Source: Bacillota bacterium
GTDB taxonomy: Bacteria; Bacillota; Clostridia; Lachnospirales; Lachnospiraceae
Assembly: GCA_023437715.1 (NCBI GenBank)
Contig: JAEZFK010000053.1
Location: 159,590 to 223,589 of the forward strand
Direction of reading: 5' to 3'
DNA length: 64,000 bases
This document shows, piece after piece, positions 7,285 through 14,996 of the stretch (positions within the stretch are counted from its first letter, which is position 1; every line of letters starts with the position of its first letter). The notes below the pieces were generated by a model, which saw only the letters and a list, made by a program, of their open reading frames with translations, had not been told where the DNA came from and ran no database searches. The position numbers and the translations under genes were made by a program.

Positions 7285-7321
7285 ATGGAACAGTATAAGC
7301 AGGAATTTATTGAATTTATGG
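7285..7321 (+). repeat. right attachment site (attR-like), start of intact pyrE
   Basis: Identical over 37 bases to 2316-2352. The distance between copies (4,969 bases) defines the size of the insertion. Confidence 0.9.
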
Positions 7322-7962
7322 TGGACAGCAATGTCCTTAAATTTGGCGACTTCACCTTAAAAAGCGGCAGAAAGTCTCCCTTTTTCATGAACGCAGGGTC
7401 TTATGTAACAGGAGCCCAGTTAAAGAGGCTGGGAGAATATTATGCGAAGGCCATCTATGATAACTTCGGCGACGACTTTGACGTGCTCTTTGGGCCGGCT
7501 TATAAGGGAATTCCCTTAAGCGTTGCAACGACCATCGCTTTCCATGACCTTTATGGAAAAGAAATCAAATACTGTTCCAACAGAAAAGAGGAGAAAGATC
7601 ACGGCGGAGATGCCGGTATTCTTCTTGGAAGTCCCATTAAGGACGGGGACCGGGTGGTTATCATTGAGGATGTGACTACCTCCGGCAAATCCATTGAAGA
7701 GACTTTCCCAATTATCAAGGCCCAGGGAAATGTGGAGATTTTAGGGCTTATGGTTTCCTTAAACCGCATGGAAAAGGGCAAGGGAGACAAGGGCGCTCTG
7801 GATGAAATCCAGGAAAAATACGGATTTAAGGCAGCGGCCATTGTATCTATGGCAGAGGTCATTGAGCATTTATACAACAGGGAATATAGGGGAAAGCTTG
7901 TCATTGATGATACCTTAAAGGCAGCCATTGATGCTTATTATGAGATCTATGGAGTAAAATAG
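7285..7962 (+). CDS. pyrE: orotate phosphoribosyltransferase
   Basis: A 225-residue enzyme joining orotate to PRPP to make OMP. The PRPP-binding motif VVIIEDVTTSGKS (about residues 115-127) and the segment FGPAYKGIPL are clear, and the length is normal. The first 37 bases are the right copy of the attachment repeat, so the coding sequence was restored on integration. The upstream region is now element DNA: AAGGAG at 7268 lies 11 bases from the ATG, and an out-of-frame ATG at 7277 sits between them. The gene is thereby uncoupled from pyrF-pyrK-pyrD, and its expression should depend on a promoter in the right end of the element. Confidence 0.97.
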   Translation: MEQYKQEFIEFMVDSNVLKFGDFTLKSGRKSPFFMNAGSYVTGAQLKRLGEYYAKAIYDNFGDDFDVLFGPAYKGIPLSVATTIAFHDLYGKEIKYCSNRKEEKDHGGDAGILLGSPIKDGDRVVIIEDVTTSGKSIEETFPIIKAQGNVEILGLMVSLNRMEKGKGDKGALDEIQEKYGFKAAAIVSMAEVIEHLYNREYRGKLVIDDTLKAAIDAYYEIYGVK

Positions 7963-8043
7963 CTTAGGCGGATACCGCCCAGGTCGAAAGGGCGGGCCTT
8001 GCCCTGAAAATAGGGGCAGGGTCAGAGGAAAGGAGAGTTTATT
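7963..8043 (+). repeat. intercistronic GC-rich hairpin repeat (pyrE to small membrane gene)
   Basis: The spacer contains GGCGGATACCGCC and a TTGCCC...GGGGCAGGG hairpin ending in AGAGGAAAGGAGAG. The second half resembles the purE-purM spacer at 13871-13970 (GCGAGCATTGCCC...GGGCAGGAAAGAGG). I read them as two members of a small palindromic intergenic repeat that also carries a ribosome binding site for the next gene. Confidence 0.45.
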
Positions 8044-8193
8044 ATGGAAAGAATTTATAAGACTATGAGAAATACAGGGACAATCAGCCTTGTTATTGGA
8101 ATCATTTTAACTGTTGTCGGCCTGGTTACGGGGATCGTATCCATTGTAAATGGGGCAATTCTGCTGAAGAAAAAATCTGAAATTATATTTTGA
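8044..8193 (+). CDS. small single-pass membrane protein (49 aa)
   Basis: ATG at 8044 with AAAGGAGAG nine bases upstream. The product is MERIYKTMRNTGTISLVIGI followed by a long hydrophobic stretch to about residue 41, then a KKK patch that fits the positive-inside rule for an N-out or hairpin arrangement. Families of such tiny proteins are common beside DUF6142/VanZ-like genes in Lachnospiraceae, but I assign no function. The gene is short and easily missed; the strong ribosome binding site and tight spacing to its neighbours support it. Confidence 0.7.
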   Translation: MERIYKTMRNTGTISLVIGIILTVVGLVTGIVSIVNGAILLKKKSEIIF

Positions 8194-8276
8194 CTGTTAT
8201 CATTTAGAGAGGAACTGTGGCAGGAAAGAATGGCTTTCGGGCAGCCTCTCTTTTTCAGTGTATAGATGGAGTCTTT

Positions 8277-8768
8277 ATGATAAAAAATACGACGAAACGG
8301 CAGAAAATGGGTTGGGTAATTTTTGTGCTTTACCTGATCTTTTTGGCGTACTTTCTGTTTTTCTCCGACTATTTCGGCAGAGGGAGCCACATCCAGGAGC
8401 ATTATGCCTACAATCTGGTTCCATTTAAGGAAATACGGCGCTTCATCGTTTACCGTCATGTAGTCGGAATCAGGTCCTTCCTTTTAAATGTAGTGGGCAA
8501 TGTCCTGGGCTTTATGCCCCTCGGTTTCTTTCTTCCGGTCATCAGCCGCAGAAGCCGCCTTTGGTTCAACACGGTGCTGTTAAGCTTTCTTTTCAGCCTG
8601 TGCATTGAGACCGTACAGTTGATTTTTAAGGTGGGCAGCTTTGACGTGGACGACATGATACTGAATACAACGGGGGGGATTCTGGGATATGTCCTGTATA
8701 AGATCGTTCAGCACATAAGGATAAGGAGGAAAAGGCGTGCAAAAGCAAAAAAAGGTGTCCTATATTAG
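8277..8768 (+). CDS. VanZ-like membrane protein
   Basis: A 163-residue polytopic membrane protein. The VanZ-family signature is present: NLVPFKEI, NVVGNVLGFMPLGFFLP, SLCIETVQ, and DVDDMILNTTGGILGY. VanZ itself gives low-level teicoplanin resistance; most family members are of unknown role. The ATG at 8277 is preferred over the in-frame GTG at 8217 because the upstream 20 codons show no similarity to the family and ATGGAG precedes it. The 3' end overlaps the next gene by 32 bases. Confidence 0.85.
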   Translation: MIKNTTKRQKMGWVIFVLYLIFLAYFLFFSDYFGRGSHIQEHYAYNLVPFKEIRRFIVYRHVVGIRSFLLNVVGNVLGFMPLGFFLPVISRRSRLWFNTVLLSFLFSLCIETVQLIFKVGSFDVDDMILNTTGGILGYVLYKIVQHIRIRRKRRAKAKKGVLY

Positions 8769-9057
8769 AAAGCCCTTTGCAAAGAAGAGCTTTCTGTCCC
8801 TGGGACTTGCTGTAGGGGCGCTGGCTTTGGGAATCCTGGGGATCGCAAGCTCTGTCATTACTGCAGGACAGGCGCAGCTCAATGTGGCCGCTGTCTGCTT
8901 CTGCAGTCTGGTGATCGCTATTGTTTCCATTGTTTACGGTGTTCTTTCTTTTTTTGAAAATGATAAAAAGTACATACTGTCCAAAATCGGGCTCGTCATC
9001 AGTGGAGCCATGGTCATTTTGTGGGCAGTTCTTATTATAATCGGAATAAAGGGGTAA
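8737..9057 (+). CDS. small polytopic membrane protein (DUF6142-like)
   Basis: A 106-residue protein with a basic N-terminus (QKQKKVSYIRKPFAKKSF) and three hydrophobic segments at about residues 20-43, 47-70 and 82-103. GTG start at 8737, seven bases after AAGGAGGA, within the VanZ gene, so the two are translationally coupled. The IRKPF-KKSF opening with three membrane spans is what I associate with DUF6142, a family without a known role. Six bases separate it from the aminopeptidase gene. Confidence 0.65.
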   Translation: MQKQKKVSYIRKPFAKKSFLSLGLAVGALALGILGIASSVITAGQAQLNVAAVCFCSLVIAIVSIVYGVLSFFENDKKYILSKIGLVISGAMVILWAVLIIIGIKG

Positions 9058-9062
9058 TTGCT

Positions 9063-11144
9063 ATGGATTATCGAATGATGTTTCAGGAAGAAAATGAAAG
9101 CGTTATGGAGCGTTTCCGCCTGTCTATGGAACGTATCGGACAGATCGGGTCAGAGGAGACGGTAAGCGGGCCTTACCGCGATTATTTTGTCAAAACGGCG
9201 GAATTTATAGGAATCATAGGAGAGTATCTGGAATTCCTGGAAGCCGGAAATCAGAAGACAGCGCCGGCTGAGGTTTTAAAGGAATGGAATCACAGGCTTT
9301 ATGAGGATATTCTGCCCGGCCATTATGAGGAAAGCTATGGGAACCCGGCTTATGCGGCGGCAAAGCTGGGAGAGGGCCACGGCCAGCTCCTTTCATATTT
9401 ATATAAGGAAATCCGGGGAGATATTGTCTTTATCCATGAGTGGAGACTTAAGGACATTACCATTTTAAATGAAGTGTTTATTGAAATTTACAACATGTTT
9501 GAAGAAGGCGTACCTGAGGCTTCTGCAGTAAAGGAGGTCCTTTACTGGTTTGTCAGTGATTATACGGATCATACGGTTTCCTACCGCATCCGGGAAGGGC
9601 TTGATCCTGAGCTTTCCTTTGCGTCAGATATTATCCGAAACAATGATTTGACGGATTTGCGGTATCTCTATTATTTTGGGGAATATGTTTCTGATTCCGA
9701 GGTTAAGATTGCGGAATTTTTAAATTCCCTGCCCGAGGAGAAAGTGCGCCTTATGGCGGATACTTATACAGAAGGCTACCGCAAGGGCTTTGAGGTCATG
9801 GGGCGGGATTTGAGCAAAAAGGGAGCGGTGCAGATCCGTTATGAGCTGGGCTTTGAGCGCATGGTCAAGTATGCCATGGAGAATTTTGAGAATCTGGGCC
9901 TTAAGGTGATCCTCTGCCGCGCCGCTGTGTGGACGGTAAACACCAATGCAGGGCGGAAAGCCGGTTATTATGGAAAATCCCCCAACAGGCAGTATGATTA
10001 TGACCACCGTTACGATGAAGCCATTTATTTAAATAAGGCTTTTAAGGACAGGAAAGCAGCTGTCATGAAGGTGGCTTACGAGGAGTGTAAGGAGCTGGCG
10101 GCAGCCTATGGAGGCCCGGCCGTCATTGAAACCTTTGGACGGGAGGGCTTTAAGCCGGTGAACAAGCCGGAGGCAAACAGCCTGGATGGAAAACAGGAAA
10201 AGCTGGCGGCGGAAATGTCCAACGAAACCTCCCGGATTGCCAATCAGTATATCCCGGGAGACGAAACCAGCTTTACCATCATCGCATTCCCGGTTCCTGA
10301 AATCGGGGAAGATTTTGAAAAGATTTTTGAAGAAACCATTGCCATCAACACCCTGGATTATGAGAAATACAAGGGACTGCAGCAGACGATTATCGATGCT
10401 CTGGATGAAGCCCAGTATGTGGAGGTCACGGGAAAGGGAAGCAACAGGACCCGGCTTAAAGTGGCGCTTCATTCCTTAAAGGACAGGTCTAAGGAGACGA
10501 ACTTTGAAAACTGCGTGGCAGATGTGAATATTCCCCTGGGGGAGGTGTTTACATCCCCGAAGCTGGAAGGAACGGAGGGAACTCTGGAGGTCAGCACGGT
10601 GTATATCGCAGATTTTCAGTTTAAGGATCTTGTGATGACCTTTGAGGACGGTATGATCAAGGAATATTCCTGCGGTAATTTTGAAGATCCCAAGGAGGGG
10701 AAAGCTCTGGTGAAGCAGGTGATATTAAAGAATCATGATACCCTTCCTATGGGAGAGTTTGCCATAGGCACCAATACCACTGCCTATGCCATGGCCAGAA
10801 AGTTTGGAATCCTTGACAAGCTGCCGATCCTGATTGTGGAAAAAATGGGCCCTCATTTTGCTGTGGGAGATACCTGCTACAGCTGGGCGGAGGAAAGCCC
10901 CGTCTATAATCCCAACGGAAAGGAAATCATCGCCAGGGACAATGAGGTTTCCCTCTTAAGAAAAGAGGATGTATCAAAGGCTTATTTCAGCTGCCACACG
11001 GATATCACCATACCTTACGCAGAGCTGGACAGGATTGAGGCGGTTACGGCAGAGGGAGAGCGCATTTCCATTATAGAGGACGGGCGGTTTGTTCTGAAAG
11101 GAACGGAAGAACTGAATGATCCCCTGTCAGGAACAGAAATATAA
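9063..11144 (+). CDS. M29-type aminopeptidase with a long N-terminal extension
   Basis: A 693-residue cytosolic metallopeptidase. Residues from about 335 carry the aminopeptidase T/M29 pattern. Candidate metal ligands are the glutamates in NIPLGEVFTSPKLEGTEGT, the histidine in EKMGPHFAVGDTCYSW, and aspartate/glutamate in ARDNEVSLL. Classical M29 enzymes are about 370-410 residues, so the first 300 or so residues (helical, acidic, with LRYLYYFGEYVSDSEVKI) are an extra domain I do not recognise. It would release N-terminal residues from peptides. The ATG at 9063 is chosen because GGGGTAATT precedes it, whereas the in-frame start at 9021 lies within the previous gene. Confidence 0.85.
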   Translation: MDYRMMFQEENESVMERFRLSMERIGQIGSEETVSGPYRDYFVKTAEFIGIIGEYLEFLEAGNQKTAPAEVLKEWNHRLYEDILPGHYEESYGNPAYAAAKLGEGHGQLLSYLYKEIRGDIVFIHEWRLKDITILNEVFIEIYNMFEEGVPEASAVKEVLYWFVSDYTDHTVSYRIREGLDPELSFASDIIRNNDLTDLRYLYYFGEYVSDSEVKIAEFLNSLPEEKVRLMADTYTEGYRKGFEVMGRDLSKKGAVQIRYELGFERMVKYAMENFENLGLKVILCRAAVWTVNTNAGRKAGYYGKSPNRQYDYDHRYDEAIYLNKAFKDRKAAVMKVAYEECKELAAAYGGPAVIETFGREGFKPVNKPEANSLDGKQEKLAAEMSNETSRIANQYIPGDETSFTIIAFPVPEIGEDFEKIFEETIAINTLDYEKYKGLQQTIIDALDEAQYVEVTGKGSNRTRLKVALHSLKDRSKETNFENCVADVNIPLGEVFTSPKLEGTEGTLEVSTVYIADFQFKDLVMTFEDGMIKEYSCGNFEDPKEGKALVKQVILKNHDTLPMGEFAIGTNTTAYAMARKFGILDKLPILIVEKMGPHFAVGDTCYSWAEESPVYNPNGKEIIARDNEVSLLRKEDVSKAYFSCHTDITIPYAELDRIEAVTAEGERISIIEDGRFVLKGTEELNDPLSGTEI

Positions 11145-11197
11145 TTAAAAAGTACAAGAGAAATTTTGTCACGGTTCTTAGTGAAACGGGTTCTTTT

Positions 11198-11205
11198 GCC
11201 GATAA
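11198..11205 (+). promoter_or_regulatory. candidate sigma-D (sigma-28) -10 element for the chemoreceptor gene
   Basis: GCCGATAA matches the flagellar sigma factor -10 consensus exactly, 55 bases before the chemoreceptor ATG. A good TAAA -35 element is not evident; GTGAAAC lies 11-12 bases upstream. Chemoreceptors are commonly in the SigD regulon. Confidence 0.55.
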
Positions 11206-11259
11206 AAATATTGGGGGAAATGATAATACGAAAGAGAAAGCGATTATGGAGGAACGAGT

Positions 11260-13077
11260 ATGAAAAATTTAAGGATCGGTAAAAGGATTGGACTTGCTTT
11301 TGGAATTATTCTGGTGCTGTTTTTAGCGGTTTCCAGTATTTCTATTGTGGGCTTAAGGCAGAACAACACCAGGCTGGTTGATTTCTTTCAGAATGGGCAC
11401 CGGGCTTCTGTGAATGCCATTGAAATGAGGCTTGAGATTCAGGCAGCCGCTAAAAATATGGCCTATGCTACCTTAAGCACTGACGCTGATACGACAGAGC
11501 AATATATGAAAGCGGCAGACTCCAATATGGAGAATTTCGGGAAAGACTTTCAGCTTTTAAAAGAGCAGTACCGGGGCGATCAGTCTGTACTGGCTGATAT
11601 GGAAGCTAATATGAAAGAGCTGGAGCTTCACAAGAGCGAAGTGTTTGAGCTGGCGAAGCAGAACAATATCCAGAAGGCTACGGATGTATTCTTTAATTCC
11701 GTGAATCCTGCTCTTGCCAAGGTCAGGGACAACTTAACGGAAATCGGTAATACGGTGGAGGAAACCACCAATGCCGATTATAACAGCACTCAGGCGATGG
11801 TAAGGTTTACCCAGGTATTTGTGATTGCCTTTCAGCTGATTGCGGTACTGATTACTCTGGGCCTTTTCTATGCCATAACGAAGAGCATTGTGTCTCCTGT
11901 AAAGGAAATTGAGAAAGCGGCCCAGGAAATGTCAAAGGGAAGTCTTCATGTCCAGCTGGATTACCAGTCAAAGGATGAGCTGGGTGTTTTGGCTGACAGC
12001 ATGAGGACCACGATTTCCAATATCGGAAGCATGATTGATGATATCGGCAACTTGCTGGGGGCAATGGCAATGGGTGATTTCCAGGTGTCCTCCCAAAATC
12101 ATGAACAGTACGTTCGGGATTATGAACCGATTCTCCTGGCCATACGCTGCATCAGGAATAATTTAAGCGAAGCCCTTTTCCGCATTAACCAGTCGGCCGA
12201 CATGGTGGCCAGCGGTTCGGAGCAGGTGTCCTCCGGCGCTCAGGCATTGTCCCAGGGGGCTACGGAACAGGCTTCTTCCATTGAGGAGCTTGCGGCTACC
12301 ATAAGCGATATATCACATCATATAAACACCAGCGCCCAGAATGCAAAAGAAGCGCGCGCCAAATCAGAAGAGGCCTCCGGCAGTCTGATAAAGAGCAATG
12401 AGAAAATGGCGGAAATGAACCGGGCTATGACGGAGATCAGTGACAAGTCCAATGAAATCGGAAAGATTATAAAGACCATTGAAGATATCGCATTCCAGAC
12501 CAATATTCTGGCGTTGAATGCGGCCGTTGAAGCCGCCCGTGCCGGAGAAGCAGGAAAGGGCTTTGCGGTCGTGGCGGATGAAGTGCGCAATCTCGCAAGC
12601 AAATCCGGGGAAGCGGCAAAGAATACCACCCTGCTCATTGAAGAAAGCATGCAGGCGGTAAAAAATGGAACAAGAATTACTGCTGAGACTACGGAGGTTA
12701 TGAGGGCGGTTGTGGAAAGCAGCCAGCAAATTAACATGATCGTTGAAGAGATTGCATCTGCTTCCGACAAGCAGGCAGCTGCGGTCAATCAGGTGGCCCT
12801 GGGAATCGATCAGGTATCCAGCGTTGTCCAGACAAACTCTGCTACGGCAGAGCAAAGCGCTGCGGCAAGTCAGGAGCTGTCAGGGCAGGCCCAGATCATG
12901 AAGGGGCTTGTGCAGAATTTCCAGTTTTATTCCAGTGAAGAGGAGCAGGAGCAGGTAAATCCAGGCGTTTCTCAGAGCAAAATCCCGGTTTATGCGGAAA
13001 GTCTGGATATCCCATCTTTAAAAATTGACCCGTCTTATTTTGACGGATCCTCTTCCTATGGCGGAGGAAAGTATTAG
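11260..13077 (+). CDS. methyl-accepting chemotaxis protein
   Basis: A 605-residue membrane chemoreceptor. Its parts are an N-terminal transmembrane helix (about 11-30), a four-helix-bundle sensor domain outside the cell (about 31-190), a second transmembrane helix (about 190-210), a HAMP linker (from SIVSPVKEIEKAAQEM), and a long cytoplasmic coiled-coil signalling domain. The highly conserved hairpin tip reads FQTNILALNAAVEAARAGEA. It would control CheA through CheW; the ligand is unknown. The ATG follows ATGGAGGAACG. The upstream GCCGATAA suggests the motility sigma factor, and a terminator follows. Confidence 0.95.
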   Translation: MKNLRIGKRIGLAFGIILVLFLAVSSISIVGLRQNNTRLVDFFQNGHRASVNAIEMRLEIQAAAKNMAYATLSTDADTTEQYMKAADSNMENFGKDFQLLKEQYRGDQSVLADMEANMKELELHKSEVFELAKQNNIQKATDVFFNSVNPALAKVRDNLTEIGNTVEETTNADYNSTQAMVRFTQVFVIAFQLIAVLITLGLFYAITKSIVSPVKEIEKAAQEMSKGSLHVQLDYQSKDELGVLADSMRTTISNIGSMIDDIGNLLGAMAMGDFQVSSQNHEQYVRDYEPILLAIRCIRNNLSEALFRINQSADMVASGSEQVSSGAQALSQGATEQASSIEELAATISDISHHINTSAQNAKEARAKSEEASGSLIKSNEKMAEMNRAMTEISDKSNEIGKIIKTIEDIAFQTNILALNAAVEAARAGEAGKGFAVVADEVRNLASKSGEAAKNTTLLIEESMQAVKNGTRITAETTEVMRAVVESSQQINMIVEEIASASDKQAAAVNQVALGIDQVSSVVQTNSATAEQSAAASQELSGQAQIMKGLVQNFQFYSSEEEQEQVNPGVSQSKIPVYAESLDIPSLKIDPSYFDGSSSYGGGKY

Positions 13078-13106
13078 GCGGAACAATTCCATAAAAAGAT
13101 AGATAG

Positions 13107-13156
13107 AAAAGCATGAGAGCTGAAAAGTAGAATTTTTTGCACCTCATGCTTTTTTG
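13107..13156 (+). terminator. terminator after the chemoreceptor gene
   Basis: AAAGCATGAG and CTCATGCTTTTTT form a 10-bp stem with a T run, 30 bases after the stop codon. Confidence 0.8.
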
Positions 13157-13195
13157 ATATTTGGAAAGCTGTCTCTAAAAATACAAAGAAAAGCA

Positions 13196-13224
13196 TTGAC
13201 GCGGCCGAAAAAAACTAGTATTAT
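13196..13224 (+). promoter_or_regulatory. promoter of the purE operon
   Basis: TTGACG (13196-13201) and TATTAT (13219-13224) are spaced 17 bases. The leader of about 120 bases to purE is AT-rich and forms no riboswitch I recognise; AGTAATG and CATTACT within it can pair. Confidence 0.65.
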
Positions 13225-13351
13225 AATTAATAAGTAATGATTGATTTATTAGAGATATTTATTAGTATTTCTTATTTGTTCCATTACTTTCAATAATGAA
13301 TTATCAAAGAAACAAAAATCATATCATACAAAATGAAAAGGAGAATTTACT

Positions 13352-13870
13352 ATGGCAAAAGTGTCGATTGTTATGGGAAGTGATTCGGATATGCCTGTGA
13401 TGGCTCAGGCTGCTGAGGTTTTGGAGAAGCTGGGAGTTGCATTTGAGATGACCGTTATCTCCGCTCACAGGGAGCCGGATATATTTTTCGAATATGCCAA
13501 AACGGCGGAAGCCCGGGGCATTAAGGTCATCATCGCCGGTGCGGGCAAAGCGGCTCATCTTCCGGGAATGTGCGCTGCCTTATTCCCCATGCCGGTCATC
13601 GGAATCCCCATGAAGACCTCGGACCTTGGCGGAGTGGATTCTCTTTATTCCATCGTACAGATGCCATCCGGTATACCGGTTGCCACCGTTGCCATTAACG
13701 GCGGAACCAATGCGGGAATTCTGGCTGCTAAGATCCTGGCGGCCAGTGATCCGGAGCTTCTTAAAAGGCTGAAAGAATATTCCGAAAATTTGAAGAATGA
13801 TGTTGTAAAAAAAGCGGAAAAGCTGGAGAAAATCGGCTATAAGGAATATTTGTCTCAGATGAAAAAGTAA
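13352..13870 (+). CDS. purE: 5-(carboxyamino)imidazole ribonucleotide mutase
   Basis: A 172-residue class I PurE that converts N5-CAIR to CAIR in de novo purine synthesis. Signature segments are MGSDSDMPVM at the N-terminus, SAHREPD, and GAGKAAHLPGM. The length is typical (about 160-170). The ATG at 13352 is preceded by AAAAGGAGAATTTACT. It is the first gene of a purE-purM-purN-purD cluster. PurK, expected for the N5-CAIR route, is not in the window. Confidence 0.96.
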   Translation: MAKVSIVMGSDSDMPVMAQAAEVLEKLGVAFEMTVISAHREPDIFFEYAKTAEARGIKVIIAGAGKAAHLPGMCAALFPMPVIGIPMKTSDLGGVDSLYSIVQMPSGIPVATVAINGGTNAGILAAKILAASDPELLKRLKEYSENLKNDVVKKAEKLEKIGYKEYLSQMKK

Positions 13871-13875
13871 TGAGA

Positions 13876-13965
13876 GCAGGAAAGAGGAAGCACCCTGCGG
13901 GTATACCTTTACGCCCGATAAAGCGGGGCGAGCATTGCCCAAAGAACATGGGCAGGAAAGAGGAA
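13876..13965 (+). repeat. purE-purM intercistronic insert bounded by a 14-bp direct repeat
   Basis: GCAGGAAAGAGGAA occurs at 13876-13889 and 13952-13965. The 62 bases between are GC-rich and contain a TTGCCC...GGGCA hairpin resembling the pyrE spacer at 7963-8043. The arrangement suggests a small palindromic repeat whose insertion duplicated the ribosome binding site. Confidence 0.5.
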
Positions 13966-13970
13966 AACAG

Positions 13971-14996
13971 ATGGATTATAAGAATGCCGGAGTGGATATA
14001 GAGGCCGGTTACCGGTCAGTTGAATTAATGAAAAAGCATGTACAGGAAACCATGAGGCCAGAGGTTCTTGGAGGTCTGGGAGGTTTTTCAGGGGCATTTT
14101 CCATGTCAGCCTTTAAGGAAATGGAGAAGCCTACCCTGGTATCGGGAACCGACGGCGTGGGAACAAAGCTGAAGCTTGCATTTCTCATGGACAGGCATGA
14201 CACCGTGGGCATCGACTGTGTGGCCATGTGCGTCAATGACATTGCCTGCGCAGGCGGGGAGCCCTTGTTTTTCCTGGATTATATTGCCTGCGGAAAGAAT
14301 TTTCCAGAGAAGATCGCTGCGATTGTGAGCGGGGTGGCGGAAGGCTGCAAGCAGGCAGGGGCCGCCTTAATCGGAGGAGAAACGGCGGAGATGCCGGGCT
14401 TTTATCCGGAGGATGAATACGATCTGGCCGGTTTTGCCGTGGGCGTGGTGGATGAGAAAGACCTCATAACAGGAGCAGGCTTAAAGGCCGGGGATGTGCT
14501 GATCGGAATGGCCTCCTCCGGCGTTCACAGCAACGGCTTTTCCCTGGTGCGCAAGGTTTTTGACATGACGGCGGAAAGCCTGAATACCTATTATGACGAA
14601 TTGGGCAAGACCCTGGGCGAAGCTCTTCTTGCACCTACGAAGATTTACGTAAGGGCATTGAAAAGCATAAAGGACAGCGGAGTGAAGATTAAGGCCTGCA
14701 GCCATATTACAGGAGGCGGCTTTTACGAGAATATTCCGCGGATGCTCCCCGACGGCATTGAAGCGGTGGTGGAAAAGAGCAGCTATGAAGTGCCTGCCAT
14801 CTTTAAGCTCATGGCCCAAAAAGGCGGTATCGCGGAAGAAATGATGTATAACACTTATAATATGGGAATCGGAATGGTGCTGGCAGTTGCTCCGGCAGAT
14901 GTGGAAAGAGCCTTGGAGGCCATCCGCACAGCGGGAGAAACTCCCTATGTGATTGGGCGTACCATAGCAGGAGAGAAAGGCGTGACCCTATGCTGA
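13971..14996 (+). CDS. purM: phosphoribosylformylglycinamidine cyclo-ligase
   Basis: A 341-residue ATP-dependent enzyme closing the imidazole ring to make AIR. It has the PurM-family segments SGTDGVGTKLKLAF (about residues 55-68), DCVAMCVNDI, GGETAEMPGFY (phosphate and ATP loop) and ASSGVHSNGFSLVR. The ATG at 13971 follows GCAGGAAAGAGGAAAAC and gives the usual length; an in-frame start 36 bases upstream lies in the spacer repeat. The stop overlaps the purN start by seven bases. Confidence 0.96.
   Translation: MDYKNAGVDIEAGYRSVELMKKHVQETMRPEVLGGLGGFSGAFSMSAFKEMEKPTLVSGTDGVGTKLKLAFLMDRHDTVGIDCVAMCVNDIACAGGEPLFFLDYIACGKNFPEKIAAIVSGVAEGCKQAGAALIGGETAEMPGFYPEDEYDLAGFAVGVVDEKDLITGAGLKAGDVLIGMASSGVHSNGFSLVRKVFDMTAESLNTYYDELGKTLGEALLAPTKIYVRALKSIKDSGVKIKACSHITGGGFYENIPRMLPDGIEAVVEKSSYEVPAIFKLMAQKGGIAEEMMYNTYNMGIGMVLAVAPADVERALEAIRTAGETPYVIGRTIAGEKGVTLC

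Larger units (their letters stand above)
2316..7321. mobile_element. integrated element in the 5' end of pyrE (decayed, about 5.0 kb)
   Basis: The stretch between two identical 37-bp copies of the pyrE 5' end is interpreted as an integrated element. The left copy (2316-2352) sits directly downstream of pyrD where pyrE should begin; the right copy (7285-7321) is the start of intact pyrE. Between them are an excisionase-like gene and the start of a Tn916-type tyrosine integrase next to the right end, the usual position. Genes at 2622-5249 are visibly AT-richer than the flanks. Cargo comprises a wall-binding secreted protein, a zinc-ribbon membrane protein, a metallophosphoesterase, a QueD-like protein and a Fur-family regulator. 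The integrase is internally deleted, so the element should be immobile without a helper. The boundaries are read directly; the integration mechanism is inferred. Confidence 0.85.

Noticed and set aside
13202..13351. Purine riboswitch in the purE leader
   Set aside because: The conserved loop and junction sequences are absent; only a weak AGTAATG/CATTACT pairing is present.
13935..13970. Earlier start for purM
   Set aside because: The extra 12 codons lie in the intercistronic repeat, and the ATG at 13971 has the better ribosome binding site and the usual length.
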